From contig NZ_JAHXPB010000001.1 in NCBI RefSeq assembly GCF_023147505.1, forward strand, positions 372,001-436,000: a DNA stretch of 64,000 nt. The letters are read 5' to 3'. Shown here piece by piece: positions 9,062 to 18,552 of the stretch. The stretch comes from Brevundimonas sp. EYE_349. GTDB lineage: Bacteria > Pseudomonadota > Alphaproteobacteria > Caulobacterales > Caulobacteraceae. The notes under the pieces were generated by a model. It was given only the letters and a program-made list of their open reading frames with translations. It was not told where the DNA came from and searched no databases. The position numbers and the translations under genes are program-made. Within the stretch, counting starts at the first letter, position 1. The number at the start of each line of letters is the position of its first letter.

Positions 9062-9945
9062 CAGCCGACGCCCGCATCCGCCATGGCGCGGTCGATGATC
9101 GGCTTGACCGCTTCCGACGTCGGCGAAAGCGGCAGGCGCGCATCCTCATTGCACAGCCCCAACTTGGCCAAGGCGTATTTGGTCGGCGACGGGGAATTGT
9201 CCAAAAACAGCGCCTTGCACAGGCCGATCAACCGGCCTTGCCATTCCCGCGCCGTGGCGTAGTCGCCGGCCGTCATGGCGTTGTGAAGCGCGACCATGGC
9301 CTCGGGCGCCACATTGGACGCCACGGAGATCAGCCCCACGCCGCCATGCGCGTGATAGCCCAGATAGCTGGGATCATCGCCGGAGATCAGATCGAACTGG
9401 CCGGCGATATTGGCGCGCATCCAGCTGACGCGGCTCATGTCGCCCGTGGCGTCCTTGATGCCGACGATGTTGGGGTGGGCGGCTAGACGCGCCACCGTCT
9501 CGTTGGTCATGTCTGACCCCGTCCGTCCGGGCACGTTGTAAAGCAGGATCGGCAGTTGAACCGCGTCGGCGACGGCCTCGAAATGAGCGGCCATGCCCGC
9601 CTGAGACGGGCGGATGTAATAGGGCGTGACGATCAGCGCCCCGTCCGCGCCCACCGTCTTGGCGTGACGGGTCAGGTCGATGGCTTCCTTGGTGTAGGGC
9701 GATCCGGTTCCGGCGATGACGCTGACCCGGCCGGCGACGAGACGCACGCACAGTTCGATGACGTGCTTGTGCTCGTCCAGGTCCATGCTGGCGCCCTCGC
9801 CTGTGGTGCCCATTGGTACGACGCCGTGAACGCCTGCGGCGATCTGACGCTCGAGCAGTTTGGCGAATGCGGCTTCGTCCACGTTTCCGTCACGAAGTGG
9901 TGTGATCAGGGCGGTGATCACGCCCTTGAACAAGGGGGCGTTCAT
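9061..9945 (-). CDS. dapA: 4-hydroxy-tetrahydrodipicolinate synthase
   Basis: Condenses pyruvate with aspartate semialdehyde, the first lysine/diaminopimelate-specific step. The 294-aa TIM barrel has the Schiff-base lysine K164 in [10 protein letters not shown], catalytic Tyr136 in [10 protein letters not shown] and the TT pair at 47-48 in VPMGTTGEG. It is the first gene of a dapA-smpB pair and is divergent from the lytic transglycosylase across about 125 bases. Confidence 0.97.
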   Translation of the reverse strand: MNAPLFKGVITALITPLRDGNVDEAAFAKLLERQIAAGVHGVVPMGTTGEGASMDLDEHKHVIELCVRLVAGRVSVIAGTGSPYTKEAIDLTRHAKTVGADGALIVTPYYIRPSQAGMAAHFEAVADAVQLPILLYNVPGRTGSDMTNETVARLAAHPNIVGIKDATGDMSRVSWMRANIAGQFDLISGDDPSYLGYHAHGGVGLISVASNVAPEAMVALHNAMTAGDYATAREWQGRLIGLCKALFLDNSPSPTKYALAKLGLCNEDARLPLSPTSEAVKPIIDRAMADAGVG

Positions 9946-10070
9946 GAGACTAAGCTGGCCTGCGTGGGGAGTGACGATGGACGGATGTTCATCGCCTTTG
10001 CAATGAGCGCGGGACGTTAGGTCGCCAGCGGCTCCGCCGCAACCAGGATTGAATGGGAACAGGACAGATC

Positions 10071-12131
10071 ATGATCGCGACCAGTCTGGCGGCGGCCCTC
10101 GCCGTCCTTGCGCCGAACCCGCAGGACGTCCTGCCCACCCAGCCTGTGCCCTATGCGTCGGCGTCCTCGTCCGTGCCCGGCTATTCCGCCACCTATCAGG
10201 GCCGCGTGCTGAACGATCAGGACACGGCGCTGTTTCGCCAGGGGCTGGCGGCGGCCCGCGCGCGCGACGTCTTCGGCGCCCAATCCGCCATGTCGCAGAT
10301 TCGCGACGCCTCGGCCCGCAAGCTGGTCGAATGGGCCCTGATCGACACCTCGGGCGAACAACTGTCCTACGCCGATCTGGCGCGGGGCCAAGGCGATCTG
10401 GCCAATTGGCCCCGCGGCGAATCACGTCGCGCCGCCGCCGAGAAGGTTCTGGATCGGTCCGGCCTGGGCGCCGACGCAGCGCTGTCGCTGATGTCGGACG
10501 GCAAGCCGACGACGGTCGAGGGCGCCATCGCCTATGCCTCGGCGCTGGAGCAGCGTGGGCGCCAGGATCAAGCCCGCGATCTGGTGCGCGACTGGTGGCG
10601 CACGCGTTCGTTCGACGACGCGCCGCAGTCACGAATCCTGGCCCGTTGGGGCGCGTGGCTGACGCCGGCGGATCACGAGACACGCCTGAACATGTTGTTG
10701 CTCGGCCCGCACGGCCCGGCGACGCGCAGCATGGTCAATCTGGTGTCGCCCGAGCGCGCCGCCATCGCCAACACGGTCATGACCCTGCGCTCGGCCTACA
10801 GCCCCGACGCCGTCATCGCCAATCTGACGCCCGCCCAAGCGGCTGATCCGGCCGTGGTGCTGGAGCGCGTCCGTCTGTTGCGGTCGCAGAACCGCCAGTC
10901 TGAGGGCTTCGCCCTGCTCGCCAACCTGCCGCCCGCCCCGTCGCACACGACCGGCGATAACACCCTGTGGAGCGAGCGTCGCAACTATTTCCTGGACGCC
11001 CTGCAACAAGGCAACTGGCGCGCCGCCTATGACGCCATGAATGGCCACGGCTTCACCTCGGGCGACCGGATGGTGGACGCCGAGTTCTTCGCCGGCTGGG
11101 TCGCCCTGACCAAGCTGAACCAACCCGAGGTCGCGGCCCGCCACTTCGAGGCCCTGCGCACCGCCTCCTCCACCCCCATCACCCAGGGTCGCGCCTACTA
11201 TTGGCTGGGCCGGGCGGCCGAGGCGCGCGGCGAACGCGACGCGGCGCTGGGCTACTATCGCAACGGCGCCCAGCACTGGCAGACCTTCTACGGTCAGCTG
11301 GCGGCCGAAAAGGCGGGCATGACCACGCTTCAGCTTCCCGGCGAACCCGTCCCGTCCCAGGCCGACATCGCCCGGTTCGAAGGCAATGAGATCGTGCGCG
11401 CCACACGCATCCTAGGCGAAACCGGCGAGATGAGCCTGCTGCGCGTCTTCGCCTATCAGCTCGACAACGATCTGCCCACCATCAACGATCTGGCGCTTCT
11501 GATGGACCTGTCACGCGGCTATGGCGAAGGCTTCACCGCGATGATGGTGGGACGCGCCGCCAGCCAACGCGGCTTCGTCATGCCCGAGCGGATGTATCCG
11601 GTGCGTATCCCGCCCCAGGTCGCCGGCGCGGCCCCGTTGGAGTTCACCCAGGCCATCACACGCCAGGAGTCCAGCTTCGATCCCCGCGCCCGCTCCGGCG
11701 CCGACGCGCGCGGCATGATGCAGTTCCTGCCGTCCACCGCCTCGGGCGTCGCTCGTCGCCTCGGCATGGGTTATTCGGCCGAACAGTTGTGGGATCCCGA
11801 CTACAACATGACCTTGGGCAGCTATCATCTGGGCGAGCTGATGGCCGCCAACAACGGCTCCATGCTGCTGGCGACGGTGGGCTACAACGCCGGCCCGGCG
11901 CGTCCCAGCCAGTGGATCGCGCGCTGCGGCGACCCGCGCGGCGATGCGGTCAAGACCATCGACTTCATCGAATGCGCGCCCTTCACCGAGACACGCAACT
12001 ATATGATGCGGGTGATGGAGAATATGGCGGTCTACAAGGCGCGCCTGAACGGCGGCACGGCCCCACTGACGCCCTCGGCCGACATATCGCGCGGCGCGGC
12101 GGCAGGCCCCAGGCCCTACGCGGGCTACTGA
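10071..12131 (+). CDS. Soluble lytic murein transglycosylase (Slt70-like)
   Basis: Periplasmic enzyme that cleaves the MurNAc-GlcNAc bond and makes anhydro-muropeptides. The 686-aa protein starts with a short hydrophobic signal-like stretch, followed by a long alpha-helical superhelical region and a C-terminal SLT domain. The catalytic Glu is in AITRQESSFDPRARS (about residue 533), followed by ARGMMQFLPSTA and VGYNAGPARPSQW. The ATG at 10071 is preferred because AGGACA lies just upstream; an ATG at 10053 is also in frame. Its stop overlaps the convergent ABC ATPase gene by 7 bases. Confidence 0.9.
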   Translation: MIATSLAAALAVLAPNPQDVLPTQPVPYASASSSVPGYSATYQGRVLNDQDTALFRQGLAAARARDVFGAQSAMSQIRDASARKLVEWALIDTSGEQLSYADLARGQGDLANWPRGESRRAAAEKVLDRSGLGADAALSLMSDGKPTTVEGAIAYASALEQRGRQDQARDLVRDWWRTRSFDDAPQSRILARWGAWLTPADHETRLNMLLLGPHGPATRSMVNLVSPERAAIANTVMTLRSAYSPDAVIANLTPAQAADPAVVLERVRLLRSQNRQSEGFALLANLPPAPSHTTGDNTLWSERRNYFLDALQQGNWRAAYDAMNGHGFTSGDRMVDAEFFAGWVALTKLNQPEVAARHFEALRTASSTPITQGRAYYWLGRAAEARGERDAALGYYRNGAQHWQTFYGQLAAEKAGMTTLQLPGEPVPSQADIARFEGNEIVRATRILGETGEMSLLRVFAYQLDNDLPTINDLALLMDLSRGYGEGFTAMMVGRAASQRGFVMPERMYPVRIPPQVAGAAPLEFTQAITRQESSFDPRARSGADARGMMQFLPSTASGVARRLGMGYSAEQLWDPDYNMTLGSYHLGELMAANNGSMLLATVGYNAGPARPSQWIARCGDPRGDAVKTIDFIECAPFTETRNYMMRVMENMAVYKARLNGGTAPLTPSADISRGAAAGPRPYAGY

Positions 12132-12889
12132 GCGCGGCGGGCCGTCAGCAGCGGTCCGTTCGGCCCTTCGACCCAGCCGCCGTCCAGCCCGAACGTCCGA
12201 CGCAGGATGTCGGGCGCCAGGGCCTGCATCGGCGGGGCGTCGGCGACCACTTGGCCGTGAGCCAGCACCACAAGCCGGTCTGCGACGTTCGCGGCCAGGG
12301 CGAGGTCATGCAGACTGACCAGCACCCCGGTGCCGCTGTCGGCCCGCACCCTCAATCGCTCCAGTACCAGCCGCTGGGCATCCGGGTCCAGCCCAGCAAT
12401 CGGCTCGTCGGCCAGCAGCAGCGGCGCATCGACCACCAGCGCCCGCGCCAGCAGGACCCGCGCCCGCTCGCCGCCCGACATTTCCGCCACACCGCGATCC
12501 GCCAGATGACCGGCCCCCACCTCCTCCAACGCCGCGCCGGCCCGCGCCAGGGCCTCGGCGCCCGACAGGAAGGGCGCGCCAAGGGCCGCCACCTCAATGG
12601 CCGGCAGGTTCCAAGCGATGCGTCGTTCCTGCGGCAGATAGGCCGCTCGTTCCGCGCGCTGACGATGAGACAAGTCGGCGATCCGCGTCCCGCCCAGCCT
12701 GACCTGACCGCCAGTGGTCGCCAGCAGGCCGACAGCCGCGCGAATGGCGCTGCTCTTGCCCGCCCCGTTCGGCCCGCACAGGGCGACGACCTCGCCGGCG
12801 GACACCGAAAGGTTGACACCATCCAGCACGACGGCCTTGCCCAGCCGCGCCTGAACATGCTCCAGCGACAGCAGGCTCACAGCCGCCAC
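12125..12889 (-). CDS. ABC transporter ATP-binding protein (BtuD/FecE/HmuV type)
   Basis: Energises a metal-chelate importer. The 254-aa protein has Walker A GPNGAGKSS, the signature MSGGERARVLLARAL, Walker B LLLADEPIAGLD and the H-loop LVSLHDLALAA, so it should be active. Its start overlaps the permease gene by 13 bases. It is the last gene of the TetR-SBP-permease-ATPase operon. Substrate (cobalamin, haem or siderophore) cannot be fixed from the sequence. Confidence 0.92.
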   Translation of the reverse strand: MAAVSLLSLEHVQARLGKAVVLDGVNLSVSAGEVVALCGPNGAGKSSAIRAAVGLLATTGGQVRLGGTRIADLSHRQRAERAAYLPQERRIAWNLPAIEVAALGAPFLSGAEALARAGAALEEVGAGHLADRGVAEMSGGERARVLLARALVVDAPLLLADEPIAGLDPDAQRLVLERLRVRADSGTGVLVSLHDLALAANVADRLVVLAHGQVVADAPPMQALAPDILRRTFGLDGGWVEGPNGPLLTARRAQ

Positions 12890-13866
12890 TCCCTCGCCGC
12901 GCGCCAGGCGATCAAGGCGAACAGCGGCGCGCCGATCAAGGCCGTGAACACGCCCAGCTTCAGCTCCTGATCCGTGGGCGTCAGCCGCGCCAGCAGATCC
13001 GCGACGACCAGCATCAGTCCGCCGGCCAGCGCCGAGGGCGCCAGTATCCGCTTCGCGTCCCCCCGCACCGCCGCCCGCACCAGATGCGGCGCCGCCAGAC
13101 CGACGAAGCCGATGACGCCGGCCGCCGCAACCGCCGCCCCTGTGGCCAAGGCCGCCGCGATCAAAGCGAATGCCCTGAGCCGCCCCATGTTCAGACCCGA
13201 CGACGCCGCGCCCTCGTCGCCCAAAGTCAGCATTCTCAGGCCCTGTCCAGACAGGACTGCGAATACGGCCGCGACGATCAACGCCGGCGTCACCCAGGCC
13301 ACGTCGATCCAGCTTCGGTTCTGCACCGATCCCAACAGCCAGGACATGACCTCGGCCTGCGCAATAGGCGATGGCGACAGGTTGAAGATCAAAGCGGTGG
13401 CGGCGCCGGCGAAGCTGGACAAGGCCACGCCGAACAGGATCAACGCTTCCGGCGCCCGCATCGCTCTGGACGCGACGATCAACAGGCCGCCCGCCAGCGC
13501 GGCCCCCGTCAAGGCCGAAATTTCGATCAGGCCGGGCACAATCGCTGCGCCCAGGACGATGGCCAAGGCGGCGCCCAGCGCCCCCGTCGCCGACACGCCC
13601 AGCACGCCCGGATCGGCAAGCGGATTACGCAACAGCCCCTGCATCACCGCCCCAGCCAGCCCCAAGGCCGCGCCGACGACAAGGGCGCAAACCGCGCGGG
13701 GCGCCCGCACCTGCCACAACACTTCCGCCGGTCCCGACGTGGGATCGCCGAAGGCGGCGCCATACTGCGCCCCGGTGAACGCCGTTTCGCCCATCAGGAT
13801 CGCCAGCGCCAAGGCCGCCGCGATCAGCAGTCCCAGGATAAGGCAGAGTCGCACCATGCCGCTCAT
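12877..13866 (-). CDS. FecCD/BtuC-family ABC transporter permease
   Basis: Integral membrane subunit with about ten hydrophobic helices, 329 aa. Family markers are VRAPRAVCALVVGAALGLAG followed by MQGLLRNPLADPGVLG near residues 75-90, and GVIGFVGLAAPHLVR near residue 248, the segment contacting the ATPase. It overlaps both neighbours (4 bp with the binding-protein gene, 13 bp with the ATPase). Confidence 0.93.
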   Translation of the reverse strand: MSGMVRLCLILGLLIAAALALAILMGETAFTGAQYGAAFGDPTSGPAEVLWQVRAPRAVCALVVGAALGLAGAVMQGLLRNPLADPGVLGVSATGALGAALAIVLGAAIVPGLIEISALTGAALAGGLLIVASRAMRAPEALILFGVALSSFAGAATALIFNLSPSPIAQAEVMSWLLGSVQNRSWIDVAWVTPALIVAAVFAVLSGQGLRMLTLGDEGAASSGLNMGRLRAFALIAAALATGAAVAAAGVIGFVGLAAPHLVRAAVRGDAKRILAPSALAGGLMLVVADLLARLTPTDQELKLGVFTALIGAPLFALIAWRAAREWRL

Positions 13867-14669
13867 GGCCGCCCCTCAGCCATCATCGCCACCGCATCGG
13901 CGGCGAACCAGGCTGGGCAGGTCAGGGTCGCTGCGGGCAGGCGCGCCGCCGTCCGCCCCTCGGCGGCCCGACGAACCACCGGATGTCGGCCCGGTCCGCG
14001 CAGGTCGGCCCGCAACTGATCGAAGAAGCCCAGGATGAACCGCGCCGGCGGGTTCATGGCGATCCGTTCCACGCTAATCGCGCCGAAACCGGGCGTCGTC
14101 GTCAGATTGCGGAAACCCGCCGCCCGCATCATGGCGTCCATCAAGGTTCCTGGTCCCGAGGTGAAGCCTCCCGAGGTCAGATAGACCGCGCCCGGCGCCT
14201 GGGTCGCACTTCGCGCAGGCGCGGCGTGGGCCAGCTTGGCGTCCATCCGCTGTTCCAGCCTGTTTCCGCGCTCCACCTGGCCCAGCCCGCCGGCCACCGT
14301 GCGAATGTTGCGGCGAACACCCTCCAGATCCACGGCGTCCTCGATCGTGATCACCCGGACCCCGCGCTGTTCAAGCGCCGTCAACAGCCGAGGCTCGCCG
14401 CCCCAATAGCGCACCACGACATCCGGCCGAAATCCGACGGCCGCCTCCAGCGTCGGCCGTAAACGCAGCCGCCCGGCGGCTTCGCGCCGCAGCCAGGCGT
14501 CGGGATCGTCGGCGCGGGGCGACAGCGCCAATCGCGCATCCGGCGAAAGCGCCAACACATATTGATCCGCACACTGATCAAGCGCCATGACGCGCAAAGG
14601 GTCGGCGTCGGCGAAGCCGGCAGCGCCCAGCAGCATCAGGCCCGCCAGAGCCCCCAAGGTCCGCCTCAT
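13863..14669 (-). CDS. Periplasmic substrate-binding protein of the metal-chelate ABC importer (BtuF-like)
   Basis: The 268-aa protein has a cleavable signal peptide (MRRTLGALAGLMLLGAAGFADA). The body resembles BtuF/FepB-type helical-backbone binding proteins: RVMALDQCADQYVLAL, then FRPDVVVRYWGG and RGVRVITIEDAVDLEGVRRNIRTVA. The ATG at 14669 overlaps the TetR stop (ATGA). The upstream extension of the frame is shadow inside the TetR gene. It likely feeds the BtuC-like permease. Confidence 0.85.
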   Translation of the reverse strand: MRRTLGALAGLMLLGAAGFADADPLRVMALDQCADQYVLALSPDARLALSPRADDPDAWLRREAAGRLRLRPTLEAAVGFRPDVVVRYWGGEPRLLTALEQRGVRVITIEDAVDLEGVRRNIRTVAGGLGQVERGNRLEQRMDAKLAHAAPARSATQAPGAVYLTSGGFTSGPGTLMDAMMRAAGFRNLTTTPGFGAISVERIAMNPPARFILGFFDQLRADLRGPGRHPVVRRAAEGRTAARLPAATLTCPAWFAADAVAMMAEGRP

Positions 14670-15295
14670 GGTCTGGGCAGGCCGGCGAACACGGCGTCCA
14701 ACATCGTGCCGACGAGCAGCTGACGATCCGCCCACGGAAAATACGGCTTGGTGATCATCAGCGACACCACGCCATGCGCTGTCGCCCATATGGCCTGGGC
14801 CAAAAGACTGGGGTCGCCCGTCAGCTCGCCCGCCGCCACCGCGTCGGCCACCGTCGCCTGCAACGTCGTGAACAGGCCGGCGCCCAGTTCGCGCGCCATG
14901 TCCTGGGCGCCCTCTCGCGCTTCCACCGGCCGCGTCAGATAGATCAGGCGATAGGCGTTGGGATGGGCGAAACCGAACGCGACATAGCCTTCGATCATGC
15001 GGCGCAAACGCTGAATCGGCGGCCAATCCTCGTCGGCCACCGCGGCATTGGCGGCGATCAGGCGGGCGAAAGCGTCGCGGCAGATTTCCTGCAGGATCGC
15101 GCCCTTGTCCGGGAAATGCATGTAGAGGGCCGTCGAAGACAGGCCGACCTCGTCCGCGATCTTGCGGATGGTGGCGCCTTCATAGCCGTGCTCGACGAAG
15201 ATTCGCTCGGCCGCCGCCAGGATTTCGCCGCGCCGAGAATGGCCCTCGCCCTTGGGCTTTCGGGTCGTGCGCGAGGATGTCGAGGCGTCGGACAA
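14666..15295 (-). CDS. TetR/AcrR-family transcriptional regulator
   Basis: The 209-aa protein has an N-terminal helix-turn-helix (RRGEILAAAERIFVEHGYEGATIRKIADEVGLS..., about residues 18-65) and an effector-binding C-terminal region. No ATG fits; the TTG at 15295 is preceded by TGGAG with 7 bases of spacing and puts the HTH in the usual place. It is first in the operon with the ABC importer and is coupled by ATGA to the binding-protein gene, suggesting it regulates that importer. Confidence 0.85.
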   Translation of the reverse strand: MSDASTSSRTTRKPKGEGHSRRGEILAAAERIFVEHGYEGATIRKIADEVGLSSTALYMHFPDKGAILQEICRDAFARLIAANAAVADEDWPPIQRLRRMIEGYVAFGFAHPNAYRLIYLTRPVEAREGAQDMARELGAGLFTTLQATVADAVAAGELTGDPSLLAQAIWATAHGVVSLMITKPYFPWADRQLLVGTMLDAVFAGLPRP

Positions 15296-15412
15296 ACGGC
15301 TGCTCCAGATCGGGCGTCCTGAATAGCGACAATCCGTCCACGGCGCCAACCGGCTTGCCGAACGCGGTTGCTTGCCATAGCGATTACAGGTTGAACGCAG
15401 CGCGGGGGCGAG

Positions 15413-16816
15413 GTGGCGAAGGACTGGACGCATCCGGGCATCACGCCGCGCACCAGTGGGGCGTGGCGGCGTGCGCCCAGCGGATTTCAAGTCCTGGCGA
15501 CGACGGTGATCGTCGGCGGCTATGTCTTCGCGGTGATCAGATGGCCTCAGACGGCATTCCTGGCCGGATTGCTGATCGTTCAGGCGGCCATCGTCCTGTC
15601 CGCTGTATGGAAGACGGTCATCGCCATCGCCAGCCTGCGACGTCCCAGGCCGGCGCCCGTGCCCATCGAATGGCCGCGCTACAGCATCCTTGCGGCTTTG
15701 CACGACGAAGCGGCGGTGGCGCCGGAGTTGATCGCCAATCTGGCGCGCATCGACTATCCGGCCCACCGGCTGGAGGCCTTCATCGTGCTGGAAGCCCACG
15801 ACGCCGCGACCCTGGCGGCGGTCGAGGCGGCCCCCAGGCCCGCTTGGCTGAAGACCTGCATCGTCCCGCCCGGCCATCCGCTGACCAAGCCGCGCGCGCT
15901 GAACCATGCCTTGACCCAGGCGCGCGGCGACCTGGTCACCATCTATGATGCCGAAGATCGCCCCCATCCGCACCAGCTGCGCCGCGCCGCCGCGCGCTTC
16001 GTCGCCGAACCCCGGCTGGGCTGCCTGCAGGCGCCGCTACGGATAAGGCCCTCGGGCCGCGTGGGCTCGACCTTTCTGGACCGCCAGTTCGCCCTCGAAT
16101 ACGCGGCCCTGTTCGAGGTGACCCTGCCCGGCATGGCGCGCCTCGGTCTGCCCTTTCCGCTGGGCGGGACCAGCAACCACATCCGAATGACGGCGCTGCG
16201 CGCGGCAGGCGGCTGGGACGCGCACAATGTCACCGAGGACGCGGACCTGGGCTTTCGCCTGTGGTCGCTGGGCTGGACGCTCGATGTGATCGATTGCCCG
16301 ACCTGGGAGACGCCGCCCGGCCCCCTGGATCGCTGGCTGCCGCAGCGCACGCGCTGGCTTAAGGGCTATATGCAGACGTGGGGCGTACATACCCGACGTC
16401 CGCGCCGGTTGGGGCGGCGCGGCCTGCTGTCGCTGGTCATGACCCTGGGGACGGCGATCCTGGCGGCGGGAGCCCATGCGCCCACCCTGGCCTGGCTGGC
16501 CTCTGCCGTGCTGGTCGGATTGCACGCCGGGATCGCGCCGGCGACGCCTTTGGCCTCCATCGCGGTTCTGGCGGCCGGGGTGATCGCCGCCTGGATGGGG
16601 TGCGCGGTCGGGGCGCGGCGCGCCGGGCTGGACTATCGGCTCGGCGACATGTTGGCGGCGCCCGCCTATTGGTCCCTGCTCAGCCTGGCCTTCGTCCACG
16701 CCGCCTGGCGGCTGATCGTCGAGCCGCACGTCTGGGACAAGACCCCGCACGACAGCGAGCTTCAGCCGCAAGAACTGGTCGTGATCTCTGACGACGCTGG
16801 ACGCGAGGCGGCTTGA
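15413..16816 (+). CDS. Membrane-bound family 2 glycosyltransferase
   Basis: The 467-aa protein has two N-terminal membrane helices (about 25-70), a GT2 catalytic domain and a cluster of C-terminal helices. Catalytic motifs are DAEDRPHPHQL (DxD-like), TEDADLGFRLWSLGW and QRTRWLKGYMQTW (the QxxRW equivalent), as in processive, cellulose-synthase-like enzymes. It starts at a GTG at 15413 and has the methyltransferase gene 18 bases downstream. The polysaccharide product is unknown. Confidence 0.87.
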   Translation: MAKDWTHPGITPRTSGAWRRAPSGFQVLATTVIVGGYVFAVIRWPQTAFLAGLLIVQAAIVLSAVWKTVIAIASLRRPRPAPVPIEWPRYSILAALHDEAAVAPELIANLARIDYPAHRLEAFIVLEAHDAATLAAVEAAPRPAWLKTCIVPPGHPLTKPRALNHALTQARGDLVTIYDAEDRPHPHQLRRAAARFVAEPRLGCLQAPLRIRPSGRVGSTFLDRQFALEYAALFEVTLPGMARLGLPFPLGGTSNHIRMTALRAAGGWDAHNVTEDADLGFRLWSLGWTLDVIDCPTWETPPGPLDRWLPQRTRWLKGYMQTWGVHTRRPRRLGRRGLLSLVMTLGTAILAAGAHAPTLAWLASAVLVGLHAGIAPATPLASIAVLAAGVIAAWMGCAVGARRAGLDYRLGDMLAAPAYWSLLSLAFVHAAWRLIVEPHVWDKTPHDSELQPQELVVISDDAGREAA

Positions 16817-16834
16817 GCGCCTATCAGCCCGACG

Positions 16835-17746
16835 ATGGCGCCCGTTCTCTCCAAGACCCCCGAAACCCTCGTGACCCGCGGCTGGTCGGACTACGCCCTG
16901 CTGGATTCGGGCGACGGCAAGAAGCTGGAACGCTACGGCCGCTATACGGTGGTCCGGCCCGAGCCGCAGTGTTTCTGGTCCCCGCACGATCCCGCCGCCT
17001 TCGAGGCCGCGACGGCCCTCTTCGATCCGCAGCAGGAGGAAGAGGATTCCGGCCGCTGGAAGTTCGACAAGCATGGCCCCGTCGACGCCTTCCCGCTGAA
17101 ATGGCGCGACGTGAAGTTCACGGGCCGGTTCACCCCCTTCCGCCACCTGGCCTTCTTCCCCGAACAGGCCGCCAACTGGGAATGGCTGGACCAGCGGGTC
17201 CGCGACTTCCCGCAATCAGCGGGCCGCGCCCTCAAGCTGCTTAACCTGTTCGGATACACCGGGGTCGCCAGCTTGGCTGCGGCTGCGGCCGGCGCCGAGG
17301 TCACCCACGTCGACGCCTCCAAGAAGTCCGTCGCATACGCCCGCGAGAACGCGGAACAGTCAGGCCTGGGCCAGCATCCGATACGCTGGATCGTCGAGGA
17401 CGCCCGCAAATATGTCGCGCGCGAGGTTCGTCGGGGCTCGAAATACGACGGGATCATCCTGGACCCGCCGAAATACGGTCGCGGACCGACCGGCGAAGTC
17501 TGGCGTCTGTTCGAAGATATGCCGGGCCTGCTGAAGGACTGCGCCGGCCTGTTGGCCGACGACGCCGACTTCCTGCTGCTGAACGCCTATGCCGCCCGCG
17601 TGTCTGGTCTGTCACTGGCGCACCTGATGGCCGAGGCGACGCATGATCGCGGCGGGCGCATCGACTGGGGTGAACTGGCCCTCTCCGAAGACGGGCCGCA
17701 CGCCCGCGCCATCGGCCTGTCCTTCTTCGCGCGGTGGTCGCGATGA
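16835..17746 (+). CDS. Class I SAM-dependent methyltransferase (RlmI-like rRNA methylase family)
   Basis: The 303-aa protein has the SAM-binding motif LNLFGYTGVASLAAAAAGA, the acidic VDASKKSV loop, and DPPKYGRGPTGEVW, a motif IV typical of RNA m5C/m2G methylases of the RlmI/RlmK group. No PUA domain is obvious at the N-terminus. The stop overlaps the start of a SpoU-type RNA methylase gene (ATGA), supporting an RNA modification role. The target base is unknown. Confidence 0.85.
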   Translation: MAPVLSKTPETLVTRGWSDYALLDSGDGKKLERYGRYTVVRPEPQCFWSPHDPAAFEAATALFDPQQEEEDSGRWKFDKHGPVDAFPLKWRDVKFTGRFTPFRHLAFFPEQAANWEWLDQRVRDFPQSAGRALKLLNLFGYTGVASLAAAAAGAEVTHVDASKKSVAYARENAEQSGLGQHPIRWIVEDARKYVAREVRRGSKYDGIILDPPKYGRGPTGEVWRLFEDMPGLLKDCAGLLADDADFLLLNAYAARVSGLSLAHLMAEATHDRGGRIDWGELALSEDGPHARAIGLSFFARWSR

Positions 17747-18552
17747 GCGCGCGGGACGAATACCGCGTCATCACCTCGCTGACGAACGACACCATCAAGG
17801 CCATCCGCGCCCTGCATATGCGCAAGGAACGCGACCTGACGGGCACCTTCCTGGCCGAAGGTCTGAAGTTTATCGGCGAGGCGCTGGATCAGGGTCGTGC
17901 GCCGAAAATGCTGTTGGTCGGCGAGGACGCCCGCGCCCACCCGTTACTGGACCGCGCCAAGGCGGAAACGCGCAAGGCGGGCGGCGAGGTCATCATCGTC
18001 ACCCACGCCATCCTGGAAAAGATCAGCCGGCGGGATAACCCCCAGACCGTGCTGGGCGTATTCGAACAGGCCTATGCGCCGCTCGACAGCCTGAACCCCG
18101 CCGAGGCCCCCTGTTGGGTCGCGCTGGAGCAGGTGCGCGATCCGGGCAATCTGGGCACCATCATCCGCACGGCGGACGCCGCGGGCTGCGGAGGCGTCAT
18201 CCTGATCGGCGACTGCGTCGATCCCTATTCGGTCGAGGCCGTGCGCGCGACCATGGGCTCGGTCTTCGCCGTTTCGATCACCAGGACGACGCCGGAAGCC
18301 TTCGTGGCGTGGCGCCAATCTTGGCCCGGCAGCGTCGTCGGCACCCGCCTCGACGCCACCGTCAGCCACCGCTCGGCGGTGATGCGCAAGCCGGCCCTGA
18401 TCCTGATGGGCAATGAACAGGCAGGCCTGACCGACCAACTGGCCGCCGCCTGCGACGTCAACGTCAAGATCCCGATGCGCGGCCGGGCTGACAGCCTGAA
18501 CCTGGCCATCGCCACCGGCATCATGGTCTATGCTGCGACGGACGAGGCCTAG
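17743..18552 (+). CDS. TrmH/SpoU-family RNA 2'-O-methyltransferase
   Basis: The 269-aa protein combines an N-terminal substrate-binding part (FLAEGLKFIGEAL) with a SPOUT domain. Motif 1 is LEQVRDPGNLGTIIRTADA, motif 2 is ILMGNEQAGLT, and motif 3 is IPMRGRADSLNLAIATGI, all trefoil-knot SAM-binding segments. It is translationally coupled to the preceding methylase. Its stop shares the tetranucleotide CTAG with the convergent transporter gene. Confidence 0.9.
   Translation: MSARDEYRVITSLTNDTIKAIRALHMRKERDLTGTFLAEGLKFIGEALDQGRAPKMLLVGEDARAHPLLDRAKAETRKAGGEVIIVTHAILEKISRRDNPQTVLGVFEQAYAPLDSLNPAEAPCWVALEQVRDPGNLGTIIRTADAAGCGGVILIGDCVDPYSVEAVRATMGSVFAVSITRTTPEAFVAWRQSWPGSVVGTRLDATVSHRSAVMRKPALILMGNEQAGLTDQLAAACDVNVKIPMRGRADSLNLAIATGIMVYAATDEA

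Noticed and set aside
15296..15412. Cobalamin riboswitch upstream of the TetR-importer operon
   Set aside because: The 117-base gap is too short and lacks the B12-box text.
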